DNA from: Armatimonadota bacterium
GTDB lineage: Bacteria; Sysuimicrobiota; Sysuimicrobiia; Sysuimicrobiales; Humicultoraceae
Direction: 5' to 3'
NCBI GenBank assembly: GCA_031459855.1
Contig: JAVKHP010000001.1
Span: 1,765,906 to 1,829,905 of the forward strand
Length of the DNA: 64,000 bases
Both the position numbers and the translations under genes were made by a program. Shown in pieces: positions 50,739-57,872 of the stretch. The notes below the pieces were generated by a model. That model saw nothing but the letters and a program-made list of their open reading frames with translations. It did not search any database and was not told where the DNA came from. The stretch's first letter is position 1. Every line of letters starts with the position of its first letter.

Positions 50739-51131
50739 ATGCCGGTGGTGTTCGACACCAACGAGACGCTGGGGTACGCGCAGGCCGCCCGCGCGGGCAA
50801 CCTGCTGTTCGTCTCCGGCCAGGTAGCGCTGGACGAGCAGGGCAACCTGGTCGGCCGCGACGACATCTGGGCGCAGACGGGGCAGGTGTTCGCCAACCTC
50901 CGGCGCACGCTGGAGGCCGGAGGCTCCAGCCTGGACCAGGTGGTGAAGCTCACGGTCTTCGTTACGCGCCTGGAGTACCTCTCGATGGTCCGCGAGATCC
51001 GCAAGCGCGTCTTCGGGCCGCTGGGCTTCTACCCGGCCAGCACGGCGGTGGTGGTGAGAAGCCTGGCCCGGCCGGAGTGGCTGGTGGAGATCGAGGCAAT
51101 CGCGGCCGTCCGCGATGCCGGGGAAGGCTAG
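50739..51131 (+). CDS. Rid (YjgF/UK114) family protein lacking the catalytic Arg
   Basis: The gene encodes 130 residues, the usual Rid length, with NLLFVSGQVALDEQGNLVG, SSLDQVVKLTVFVTRLEY and a LVEIEAIAAV end. RidA deaminates enamine/imine intermediates using an arginine in a PAR motif. Here the same place reads FYPASTAVVV, so the Arg is Ser (residue 101). It belongs to a Rid subgroup without standard deaminase chemistry. The ATG has GGGAGGGAGG upstream. It follows lutC by about 96 bases. Confidence 0.88.
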   Translation: MPVVFDTNETLGYAQAARAGNLLFVSGQVALDEQGNLVGRDDIWAQTGQVFANLRRTLEAGGSSLDQVVKLTVFVTRLEYLSMVREIRKRVFGPLGFYPASTAVVVRSLARPEWLVEIEAIAAVRDAGEG

Positions 51132-51201
51132 CGGTCGCGGAACTTCGAGCCGAGAAAACCAGGCTGAGGCCCGAATGGCTTAGGGTGCCACATTGTTTGC
51201 A

Positions 51202-51230
51202 TTGATAACATACGTTAGCTGCGTTATCGT
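51202..51230 (+). promoter_or_regulatory. sigma-70-like promoter of the RHH/DUF5678 gene
   Basis: TTGATA (51202-51207), 17 bases, TATCGT (51225-51230), in an AT-rich island of otherwise GC-rich sequence, about 74 bases before the ATG at 51304. Spacing is ideal. Confidence 0.55.
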
Positions 51231-51303
51231 AGGAATCGTCGCGGGATGTCTGCGGGACAGTCACGCCGCTACCACGGCGGTGCGGCGGAAGAGGTGAGGG
51301 GCG

Positions 51304-51822
51304 ATGGCACGCGGCACGACGCTCTACCTGCGGGGACTCCCCGAGGTGCTGGTGCGGGAAGCGAAGGCCACGGCGGCGCGACGCGGGGTGACGCTGACGG
51401 CCCTGGTGGCCGAGGCGCTCCAGCAGGTGGTGGGCGTGACGGTCCCGCTACCCGGCCCGCGAAGGGCCGGCCGGGCGCGACCGCGGGCCACCGGGCGTCC
51501 CGGACCGACGCCCCGCAGTGCCGAGGTCAGGGAGGCCACGGCGGCCGGCACGGCGGCTACGGCGAGCGCGGCTCCCGACGCCGCAAAGCACCTGGCCGAG
51601 AGCATGCGCTGGTTCGAGGTGAACCGCGCGCGCCTGGTCCGGCGCTACCGCAACCAGTACGTGGCCATCGACCGCGGTCGGGTGATCGACCACGACCGTG
51701 ACTTCGACGCGCTGGCGCGCCGGGTGTTCGCGCGGCTGGGATCACGGCCGGTCTTCATGCCGAAGGTAACGGCCGAGGAGCGGGTAGTGTCCCTCCCTTC
51801 GCCCTGGCTGGTCCCAGGGTAG
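51304..51822 (+). CDS. RHH antitoxin-like protein with C-terminal DUF5678-like domain
   Basis: The gene encodes 172 residues. Residues 1-45 look like a ribbon-helix-helix unit (TLYLRGLPEVLVREAKATAA then a VTLTALVAEALQ helix). After a Pro/Ala-rich linker, residues of about 100-165 (MRWFEVNRARLVRRYRNQYV, AIDRGRVIDHDRDFDALARR, RPVFMPKVT) match the DUF5678 pattern, usually a stand-alone protein of about 70 residues beside a retropepsin-like gene. AGAGGTGAGGGG precedes the ATG. The protein may bind DNA and regulate itself and its partner, as antitoxins do; this is inference. Confidence 0.7.
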   Translation: MARGTTLYLRGLPEVLVREAKATAARRGVTLTALVAEALQQVVGVTVPLPGPRRAGRARPRATGRPGPTPRSAEVREATAAGTAATASAAPDAAKHLAESMRWFEVNRARLVRRYRNQYVAIDRGRVIDHDRDFDALARRVFARLGSRPVFMPKVTAEERVVSLPSPWLVPG

Positions 51823-51898
51823 CCGGTGCAGCGCCCTGGACGATGAACCGCCCGTCTGCGCCCTCGACGACCGCGCCCGGGCAGGTCCAGCCATAGCC

Positions 51899-52324
51899 GT
51901 GGTGGCGTCCTCCCGGCGATCCCGACGGCGCAGTCCCACGGTGCATGCCTTCCCCTACGATGCGCGACGCGACCCACCGGCCCCCGTGCTCCCGGTGCGC
52001 CTCGGACCGCCCCGCGCCGAGCCGGCGACCGCCGTGGCGGCGCTCGTGGACAGCGGCGCCGACGTCACCGTCCTCCCGGACGGCCTGCCCCAGGCGCTCC
52101 GCCTGCCTCAGGTGGGCGAGGTGACGGTACGTGGCGTGGCGGGGACGGCTCGTGTGCCGGTCTTCGCTGCGGAAGTGGAAGTGGCCGGTGGGCGACGGAT
52201 CGCTGAGGTGGTGGGAGTGGGCGGAGAGGTGCTCCTGGGGCGCGATCTGCTCAACCAGTGGGTCGTGACGCTCGACGGCCCCCGACGCTCGCTGCAGGTG
52301 GCGGTCGGGCTCGTGCGGGATTAG
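51899..52324 (+). CDS. retropepsin-like aspartic protease
   Basis: The gene encodes up to 141 residues, about the size of a one-domain clan AA protease. The active-site motif is ALVDSGADVTVLP, followed by a flap region (VTVRGVAGTARVPVF) and the second conserved block GGEVLLGRDLLNQWVVTLDG, typical of bacterial and archaeal retropepsin-like proteins that act as dimers. Start uncertain: GTG 51899 or GTG 51941 (HAFPYDARRDPPAPV), the latter closer to the usual N-terminus. It lies 76 bases after the DUF5678-like gene. The cellular target is unknown. Confidence 0.85.
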   Translation: MVASSRRSRRRSPTVHAFPYDARRDPPAPVLPVRLGPPRAEPATAVAALVDSGADVTVLPDGLPQALRLPQVGEVTVRGVAGTARVPVFAAEVEVAGGRRIAEVVGVGGEVLLGRDLLNQWVVTLDGPRRSLQVAVGLVRD

Positions 52325-52546
52325 GTCTGGGCTCGAGTGGCCCGGGCAGGTAAACCATATCCATCCGAAGCCCGCCCCCACGCACCACGTCGGTTGCCCC
52401 TTGATACGGCTCGATTCGCCCGCTAGCACGAGATCTTTTTCGGCGTATGAGGCACGATCGCGATTCACCCCGTCACGCCCGAGCGCTGGCCTGACCTGGA
52501 GCGGTTCTTCGGCCTCGGCGACGACTGACACCTCGGACGCGGTGGT

Positions 52547-53671
52547 CTACTCCCACCGGAACCGCGACCTCGCCAGGAGGAAGGCCGCCACACCCCACCC
52601 CGTCAGGTAGAGCAGCCCCGGAAGGTAGGGGCCGAGCGCGTCGCCGCGGGCGGCCACGCCGCGCATCGCCTCGACGAGCGGCGCAAGCGGCAGCGCGCTG
52701 ATGAGCGGCTGCACCGCCGCCGGCATGAACTCCCGCGGCCAGAAGACCCCCGCGAGGAACATCATGGGAAAGCCGAGCAGGCTGCCCAGCAGGTTGGCGG
52801 CTTCGGGCGTGCGCGAGACCGTGGAGACCGCAAGCCCCATTCCCACGAAGACCAGCGTTCCCCACACCGCCAGGCCCGCGAGCGCGAACAGGCTGCCGGC
52901 GATCACGACCCGGAAGAGCCCCACCGCCACCAGCGCGATCACCGCCAGCTGCACTAGGTTGGTGGCGGCGTAGCGGGCCACCAGGCCGCCGAGGAAGAGG
53001 CCAGGGTGCACCGGCGTCGCCAGCACCCGCTTGAGCACGAGACGCTGCCGGTACTCGGTCACCACCCAGCTCGTCCCCTGCAGGCCGGAATTCATGACGG
53101 TCATGGCGAGGATGCCCGGGAGAAGGAAGTCGATGAAGCGCATGCGCCGCGCGCCGGCCACCGGCGCGGTCTCCAGGCGCAGGATCGGCGCCGCCCCAAA
53201 AAGGCGCAGGTTGGCCTCGGCCACGAAGCGTTCCAGGATAAGGAGCGCCGTGCGCGCGTCCTGCAGGCGGGCCTGGTCGACGTAGACGCGGATGGTGCCG
53301 GTCCGGTGGGCCTGGGCGGGTGCCAGGGGCGAGGCCCTCGGGGAGGCCGTTGCCGACCCGGACGCCGCATCCGGCGGGACGATGACGAGGACTCGCCGCC
53401 CGCGCCGGAGCGCCTGGAGCGCCGAGGCCTCGTCGGGTTCGTCCACCACCCGCAGCACTGGCACCTCGGCCAGTCCCTGGCGCAGCCCCTCGGCCACAGG
53501 GCCCGGGCCGCGCACGAGGCCGACCGTGAACGTGACGCTCTCCCCGCGGCCGAACGCGACCCCGATGAGGCTCATTAACATGAGGGGAAACAGCAGCCCC
53601 CAGAAGACGCTGGTGCGGTCGCGGAAGTAGTGCTTGAAGAAGAAGAGGACGGTCAGGCCGAAGGCACGCAT
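52547..53671 (-). CDS. ABC-2 type exporter permease
   Basis: The gene encodes 374 residues. One N-terminal helix (KHYFRDRTSVFWGLLFPLML) is followed by an extracellular domain of about 150 residues, then five helices starting at FIDFLLPGILAMTVMNSGLQG, the ABC-2 signature region. PMMFLAGVFWPREFMPAAVQ is also typical. It works with the ATPase gene 10 bases upstream to export a drug, lipid or polysaccharide precursor; the substrate is unknown. Confidence 0.9.
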   Translation of the reverse strand: MRAFGLTVLFFFKHYFRDRTSVFWGLLFPLMLMSLIGVAFGRGESVTFTVGLVRGPGPVAEGLRQGLAEVPVLRVVDEPDEASALQALRRGRRVLVIVPPDAASGSATASPRASPLAPAQAHRTGTIRVYVDQARLQDARTALLILERFVAEANLRLFGAAPILRLETAPVAGARRMRFIDFLLPGILAMTVMNSGLQGTSWVVTEYRQRLVLKRVLATPVHPGLFLGGLVARYAATNLVQLAVIALVAVGLFRVVIAGSLFALAGLAVWGTLVFVGMGLAVSTVSRTPEAANLLGSLLGFPMMFLAGVFWPREFMPAAVQPLISALPLAPLVEAMRGVAARGDALGPYLPGLLYLTGWGVAAFLLARSRFRWE

Positions 53672-53681
53672 CGCTGTCCCC

Positions 53682-54608
53682 TCATTCGCGCAGGCTCCGG
53701 CCCGTCAGGTGCAGGAAGACGTCCTCCAGCGTGGCCTCCTCCACGCGCAGTTGGGTGAAACGCAGCGTCCCCGTGCGGAGGAGCGCCAGCACCGCCTGCA
53801 CGGTCTCGACGGGATCGGTGGTGGCCAGGCGCACCTCGCCGTCGGCGCGCTCCACCTGCCGCACGGCCGGGAGGGCGCCGAGCGCGGCCTCTTCGGTCGT
53901 CTCCTCGTCCGCGCCCGCCAGCGCCACCGTGGCCGCGGGCGCGTGCGCCCTGATGAGCGCCCGCGGCGTGTCCAGGGCGACGATGCGGCCGTGGTCCATG
54001 ATGGCCACGCGGTCGCACAGTCGCTGCGCCTCCTCCATGTAGTGCGTGGTGAGGATGACGGTGCGCCCCTCGCGGCGCAGGCCCTCGATGACGTCCCACA
54101 AAGTGCGGCGGGCCTGGGGGTCGAGGCCCGTGGTGGGCTCGTCCAGGAAGAGCACCGGCGGGTCGTGCACCAGCGCCACCGCGATGGCCAGCCGCTGGCG
54201 CTGGCCGCCGGAGAGCGTGCACACCCAGGCGCGGCGCTTCTCGGCCAGCTGCAGCCGCTCCAACAGCGGCTCGGGCGGGGCCGCGCGCCCGTGGAAGGCG
54301 GCGAAGAGGCGCAGCGTCTCCTCGACCGTCAGGCGGTCGAAGAAGCCCGCCTCCTGGAGTTGCACGCCGATCCGCGCCCGCACCCCGCGCGGATCGTGGC
54401 GCACGTCGACCCCGGCCACCAGGGCGCTGCCGCCGTCTGGGGCCCGGAGGCCCTCCAGCATCTCCAGGGTGGTGGTCTTGCCCGCACCGTTGGGGCCGAG
54501 GATGCCGAAGATCTCGCCGCGGCGCACGTCGAAGCTCACGCCGTCGACAGCGGTGAGCCTGCCGTAGCGCTTGCGCAGATCGCGGACCTGGACGATCAGG
54601 TCGGTCAT
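53682..54608 (-). CDS. ABC-2 exporter ATP-binding protein
   Basis: The gene encodes 308 residues. Motifs: Walker A GPNGAGKTTT, signature LSGGQRQRLAIAVALV, Walker B PVLFLDEPTTGLD, H-loop TTHYMEEA. The C-terminal 90 residues form the DrrA/CcmA-type extension (DEVR-like VRQVERADGEVRLATTD). It energises the permease encoded next. The ATG at 54608 has no clear SD; a TATCAT box is about 15 bases upstream. Confidence 0.93.
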   Translation of the reverse strand: MTDLIVQVRDLRKRYGRLTAVDGVSFDVRRGEIFGILGPNGAGKTTTLEMLEGLRAPDGGSALVAGVDVRHDPRGVRARIGVQLQEAGFFDRLTVEETLRLFAAFHGRAAPPEPLLERLQLAEKRRAWVCTLSGGQRQRLAIAVALVHDPPVLFLDEPTTGLDPQARRTLWDVIEGLRREGRTVILTTHYMEEAQRLCDRVAIMDHGRIVALDTPRALIRAHAPAATVALAGADEETTEEAALGALPAVRQVERADGEVRLATTDPVETVQAVLALLRTGTLRFTQLRVEEATLEDVFLHLTGRSLRE

Positions 54609-54692
54609 GGCACTGGGGTCATGATAGTGCCCGGGCAGCCTGCGTCAATGCGGCAGGCCACGCCGATCCCTTCCACACTGACCAACGCCATG

Positions 54693-54722
54693 TTGCCGGC
54701 AGGGTTTACTCCATAGTAGATT
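54693..54722 (+). promoter_or_regulatory. promoter of vapBC
   Basis: TTGCCG (54693-54698), 18 bases, TAGATT (54717-54722). The likely start site falls at the left arm of the palindrome at 54728. Confidence 0.4.
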
Positions 54723-54727
54723 AAGTG

Positions 54728-54746
54728 TGGTTCCGAATTGGAACCA
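54728..54746. promoter_or_regulatory. 19-bp palindrome, probable VapB operator
   Basis: TGGTTCC-GAATT-GGAACCA is a perfect inverted repeat with 7-bp arms, placed over the expected start site of the vapBC promoter. VapB-VapC complexes usually repress their own operon through such sites. Confidence 0.6.
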
Positions 54747-54813
54747 TAACATGCCTGATAGATCTTTCAGGAGCGCAACGGCGACGCGCGACAGGTAGAG
54801 AAGGGGACGAGTG

Positions 54814-55047
54814 ATGCCCAAGAGTCTGTCCATCAAGAACGTGCCAGATGAGATCGTGGCAAAGTTGCGCGCCCGCGCCCGCCGGTCTCATCGATCGCTT
54901 CAGGGCGAGCTGCTGGCGATCCTCGAGGAAGCTGTCCGACTCGAGCGCCTATCAGTCACGGAGTTGCGACGCCGCGTGGAGGCTCTCGGGTTGAGCGCGC
55001 CCGACGAATCCGCCCTGCTGGTGCGCGCCGATCGGGATGCTCATTGA
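54814..55047 (+). CDS. vapB: VapB/FitA-type ribbon-helix-helix antitoxin
   Basis: The gene encodes 77 residues. The N-terminal SLSIKNVPDEIVAKLRARAR and SLQGELLAILEEAV form a typical FitA/Phd-like RHH (strand, helix, helix), followed by a toxin-wrapping tail. ATG 54814 has AAGGGG upstream; GTG 54811 is possible. The stop overlaps the toxin TTG (TTGA). It neutralises the PIN toxin and represses the operon, probably through the palindrome at 54728. Confidence 0.9.
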   Translation: MPKSLSIKNVPDEIVAKLRARARRSHRSLQGELLAILEEAVRLERLSVTELRRRVEALGLSAPDESALLVRADRDAH

Positions 55048-55445
55048 AGCGTCCCCCGGCACTCGTCCTGGATACTTCCGCGTTGGCCGCGGTGGCGTTC
55101 GGAGAGCCGGCGGGTGGCCGACTAGCACTTCTTCTTGAGGGGGCACTGCTCCATGCGCCCACGCTGATGCCCTACGAGCTGGCCAGCGTGGCCTGGCGGA
55201 AAGCCGTCAGGAATCCCGCCGGTGCGGAGAGCATCCTGCGGGCACTCGATCTTGCGCTGAGTCTCGACGTGCACTGGGTCGAGATCAATCAGCGTGATGC
55301 AGTGCAGCTTGCTCTGGAGGAGGGCATTACCCCCTACGATGCTGCCTACCTCGTCACCGCCCTTGTCACGTCTGGCGCCCTTGTCACCCTTGACCAGCGG
55401 TTGACCACGGCTGCCAGAGCACGAGGCGTTCCCCTGTACCCCTGA
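55044..55445 (+). CDS. vapC: VapC-type PIN-domain ribonuclease toxin
   Basis: The gene encodes 133 residues. The acidic residues of the PIN active site are present: LVLDTSALAAV (first Asp), MPYELASVAW (Glu), ITPYDAAYLVTAL (Asp) and LVTLDQRLTTAAR (last Asp). The enzyme cuts RNA, often tRNA, when freed from VapB. The TTG start overlaps the antitoxin stop, enforcing coupled synthesis. Confidence 0.93.
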   Translation: MKRPPALVLDTSALAAVAFGEPAGGRLALLLEGALLHAPTLMPYELASVAWRKAVRNPAGAESILRALDLALSLDVHWVEINQRDAVQLALEEGITPYDAAYLVTALVTSGALVTLDQRLTTAARARGVPLYP

Positions 55446-55650
55446 ACCAAGCTGCCGAGGTTGCAGCTGGCGTTTGCTCAGTTCCGCGCGGTGGGCGGCT
55501 CCTCGGGAGGGGGCGGTCCCAGGCAGCGACCGTACAGCCCGGTCTGATCGCCCTGTGCGGAGCGTTCGCCTCGCACGCACATGCGACGCCGGCCCCGCAC
55601 GCCCCGCGGACGGATTCCCCAAGGGCTCGCCATACGCGGGCAGACGCTGG

Positions 55651-56700
55651 CTAGCGCCCGCCCGCCCGCGGGCCCTCGCGCAACCCCTCGGCCACGCCTT
55701 GGTAGTACGCCCGCCAGATCAGGTGGTTGTAGCACTCGCTGCACAGCGGCAGGAGCTGGTGCCGCTCGGCCCACGGCAGCACCGCCCGGACCACCCGCGC
55801 GCCGACGCCGGTCCGGTAGACCAGCCACTTGAGCGGCAGCAGCACGGGATGGATCTCGGCCAGCAGCGCCAGGCTGTGCGGGCGGCCGTGCTTGCGCCAG
55901 AGGTAGACGGCGTTGCGGCCGGCTTCGCGTTGCCGGCGCATCACGGCAGCCAGGTCGAGCACGTGGACGTGCCGCACGACCGCCGCGGGCTCGTAGACGA
56001 TGCGCACACCGGCGCGCTTCAGGCGGTAGGCGAGGTCCAGGTCCTCGAAGCCATACCCGCGGAACGTCTCGTCGAAGCCCCCGACCGCCGCGAACGCCTC
56101 CCGTGCCACCGAGAAGTTGCGCGCGGCGACGTGGGCGTACGAGAGGTCGTCGCGTCGGCGGGGTGCCAGGTCGGGGAGCAGGTAGTAGGCGCGCATGAAG
56201 GTGGACTGCAGCGTGGCAGGGTCCTGCACCGTCCGGCCCTGGACCGCCAGCAGCGCGCCGCCGCGGTAGTGCCGGAGGTGGGCGGCGACGAGCCCCGGCG
56301 CGAGGCGCAGGTCGGGATCGAGGAAGAGGAGGACGCGGCCCCGCGCCACGCGCGCGGCACGGTTCCGGGCGACGGCGAGGCCCTGGTTGCGTTGACGGAG
56401 GACGCGCACCGGGTGCGGGTGCGCCAGCCCGTCCAGCATCTCGGCCGTGCCGTCGGTGGAGCCGTCGTCCACCACCACGATCTCGAACGCGCCCTCCTGC
56501 GCGGCCAGATCGGCGAGCAACGCCGCCAGCTGGTCCCGACAGTTGTACGTCGAGACGACGATGCTCGCGTCGAGCTCCGCTGCAGGCGCGGGCGGGCCGG
56601 CTGCGCGCTCCGTGTAGGCGACCGCGCCGGGGTGCCCGGGCGTATCCGGGGCGCGAGCGCTCACGGCGGGTCGCCGGCGGTGCCCGGGTGTGACGCTCAC
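55651..56700 (-). CDS. family 2 glycosyltransferase
   Basis: The gene encodes up to 349 residues. GT2 motifs: ASIVVSTYNCRDQLAALLAD, IVVVDDGSTDGTAEML, RNQGLAVARNRAARVARG, LLFLDPDLRLAPG (the DxD-like metal site) and GFDETFRGYGFEDLDLAYRL with the catalytic acid. It transfers a sugar from a nucleotide donor, probably to a cell-surface glycan. The first 45 residues are low-complexity with a repeated TPGH unit and may come from junction duplication; a start further in is possible. GTG 56700 overlaps a mini-ORF stop. Confidence 0.9.
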   Translation of the reverse strand: MSVTPGHRRRPAVSARAPDTPGHPGAVAYTERAAGPPAPAAELDASIVVSTYNCRDQLAALLADLAAQEGAFEIVVVDDGSTDGTAEMLDGLAHPHPVRVLRQRNQGLAVARNRAARVARGRVLLFLDPDLRLAPGLVAAHLRHYRGGALLAVQGRTVQDPATLQSTFMRAYYLLPDLAPRRRDDLSYAHVAARNFSVAREAFAAVGGFDETFRGYGFEDLDLAYRLKRAGVRIVYEPAAVVRHVHVLDLAAVMRRQREAGRNAVYLWRKHGRPHSLALLAEIHPVLLPLKWLVYRTGVGARVVRAVLPWAERHQLLPLCSECYNHLIWRAYYQGVAEGLREGPRAGGR

Positions 56701-56771
56701 AGCGGGTACCTCGTCGTCGCGGGTGCGCGTCGTGATCGTGATCGCCGGTGCTGGTCGGGTGCGGCCCTCAT
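56697..56771 (-). other. coupling mini-ORF, 24 codons, between SDR and GT2 genes
   Basis: ATG 56771 overlaps the SDR stop (ATGA) and the TGA overlaps the GT2 GTG (GTGA), 71 bp apart. It begins MRAAPDQHRRS, reminiscent of the GT2 start (MSVTPGHRRRP), and ends RYPL, like the SDR end (RFSPPL). Confidence 0.45.
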
Positions 56772-57559
56772 AGCGGCGGGCTGAACCGACCGTCCACGGC
56801 GGTCCAGCCGCCGTCCACCAGCAGCAGCGACCCCGTGACGTAGCTGGCGGCGTCGGACGCCAGGAAGACGATGGGGCCGGCGATCTCGTCCGGGCTCGCC
56901 CAGCGGCCCAGTGCTGGCTTGGCCGCGTAGGCCCGGTACCACTCGGGGTGGGCCTTGATCGGCGCCGTGAGCGGGGTCTCGACCACGCCGGGTGCCACGG
57001 CGTTCACGCGCACGCCCTGCGGTCCCAGCTCGGCCGCCAGCGCCCGCACCAGCTGGAGCAGCCCGGCCTTCGTTGCCGCGTAGACCCCCTGGCCGGGTTC
57101 GACGACGAGCGCGCGGATCGACGACAGCACGATGATGCTGCCGCGGCCCCGCGGGGCCATCACCGCACCGGCTGCCCGCATCAGTCGGAAGTTGCCCTTC
57201 AGGTTGACCAGCACGACGCGGTCGAACTCCTCGTCGGTGTACCGCAGCAGCGGTTTCCGGACGTTGATGCCGGGCGTGACGACGGCGACGTCGAGCGCGC
57301 CCCAGCGCGCCACGACACGGTCGACCACGTCGGCAGCGCTCGCCGGATCGGTGACGTCGACGGGCTCGGCCTCGGCCTGCCCGCCGTCCTGCTGGATCGC
57401 CGCGGCCACGGCCCGGGCGCCGTCGAGGTTGAGGTCGGCGACGACGACCCGCGCGCCGTGGGCCGCCAGGGCCCGGGCGGCCGCCGCGCCGATGCCCGAG
57501 GCGCCGCCAGCGACCAGCGCCACCCGGTCGTCCAGCCGAAAGAGCCGTCGGTAGTCCAC
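56768..57559 (-). CDS. short-chain dehydrogenase/reductase (SDR)
   Basis: The gene encodes about 263 residues. The cofactor motif is VALVAGGASGIGAAAARALA and the acidic strand end VVVADLNLDGA suggests NAD. The catalytic set is IVLSSIRALV (Ser), VYAATKAGLLQLVRAL (YxxxK), and the C-terminal SYVTGSLLLVDGGW is typical. GTG 57559 is chosen since AGGAGG lies nine bases upstream; GTG 57568 would touch the SD. A copy of the 3' end of the M20 peptidase gene lies directly upstream, which suggests that SDR and M20 once formed one operon. Confidence 0.92.
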   Translation of the reverse strand: MDYRRLFRLDDRVALVAGGASGIGAAAARALAAHGARVVVADLNLDGARAVAAAIQQDGGQAEAEPVDVTDPASAADVVDRVVARWGALDVAVVTPGINVRKPLLRYTDEEFDRVVLVNLKGNFRLMRAAGAVMAPRGRGSIIVLSSIRALVVEPGQGVYAATKAGLLQLVRALAAELGPQGVRVNAVAPGVVETPLTAPIKAHPEWYRAYAAKPALGRWASPDEIAGPIVFLASDAASYVTGSLLLVDGGWTAVDGRFSPPL

Positions 57560-57590
57560 GAAGGTCACCCTCCTTTCCTCGCGCTCTCGC

Positions 57591-57677
57591 GTGGCGCCTA
57601 CGGCGCGTCCTCGTCGCCGGCGCCCAGATAGTACACGATCGTGGCCGCGTACAGGCGGGCCGCCGCCACCAGCTCGT
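57591..57677 (-). pseudogene. duplicate 3' end of the M20 peptidase gene (87-bp repeat, left copy)
   Basis: This stretch is 85/87 identical to 60434-60520, the true 3' end of the M20 gene, and includes the last 26 codons, the TAG stop (57598-57600) and eight bases beyond it. Here it has no upstream coding part. The two copies flank the nitric oxide reductase gene as direct repeats. The remaining gap to 57872 (about 195 bases) shows no gene. Confidence 0.85.
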
Positions 57678-57872
57678 ACTCTAGGCGAAGGCGGAGTTCA
57701 CGCGGCTGCGACGCGTGTCCCCGCGTACAGAGCGTCCGTGACTCCACACCGGGCCCAGACGATCCATTTGGCGAAGTAGCGGCTGGCTTGGAACCCGCTT
57801 ACCTGCGGGAGAGTGGCCGCCACTACCGAGACCACCGACTACACCGCGCGGCAATAGTGCAAGAGCAACGCC

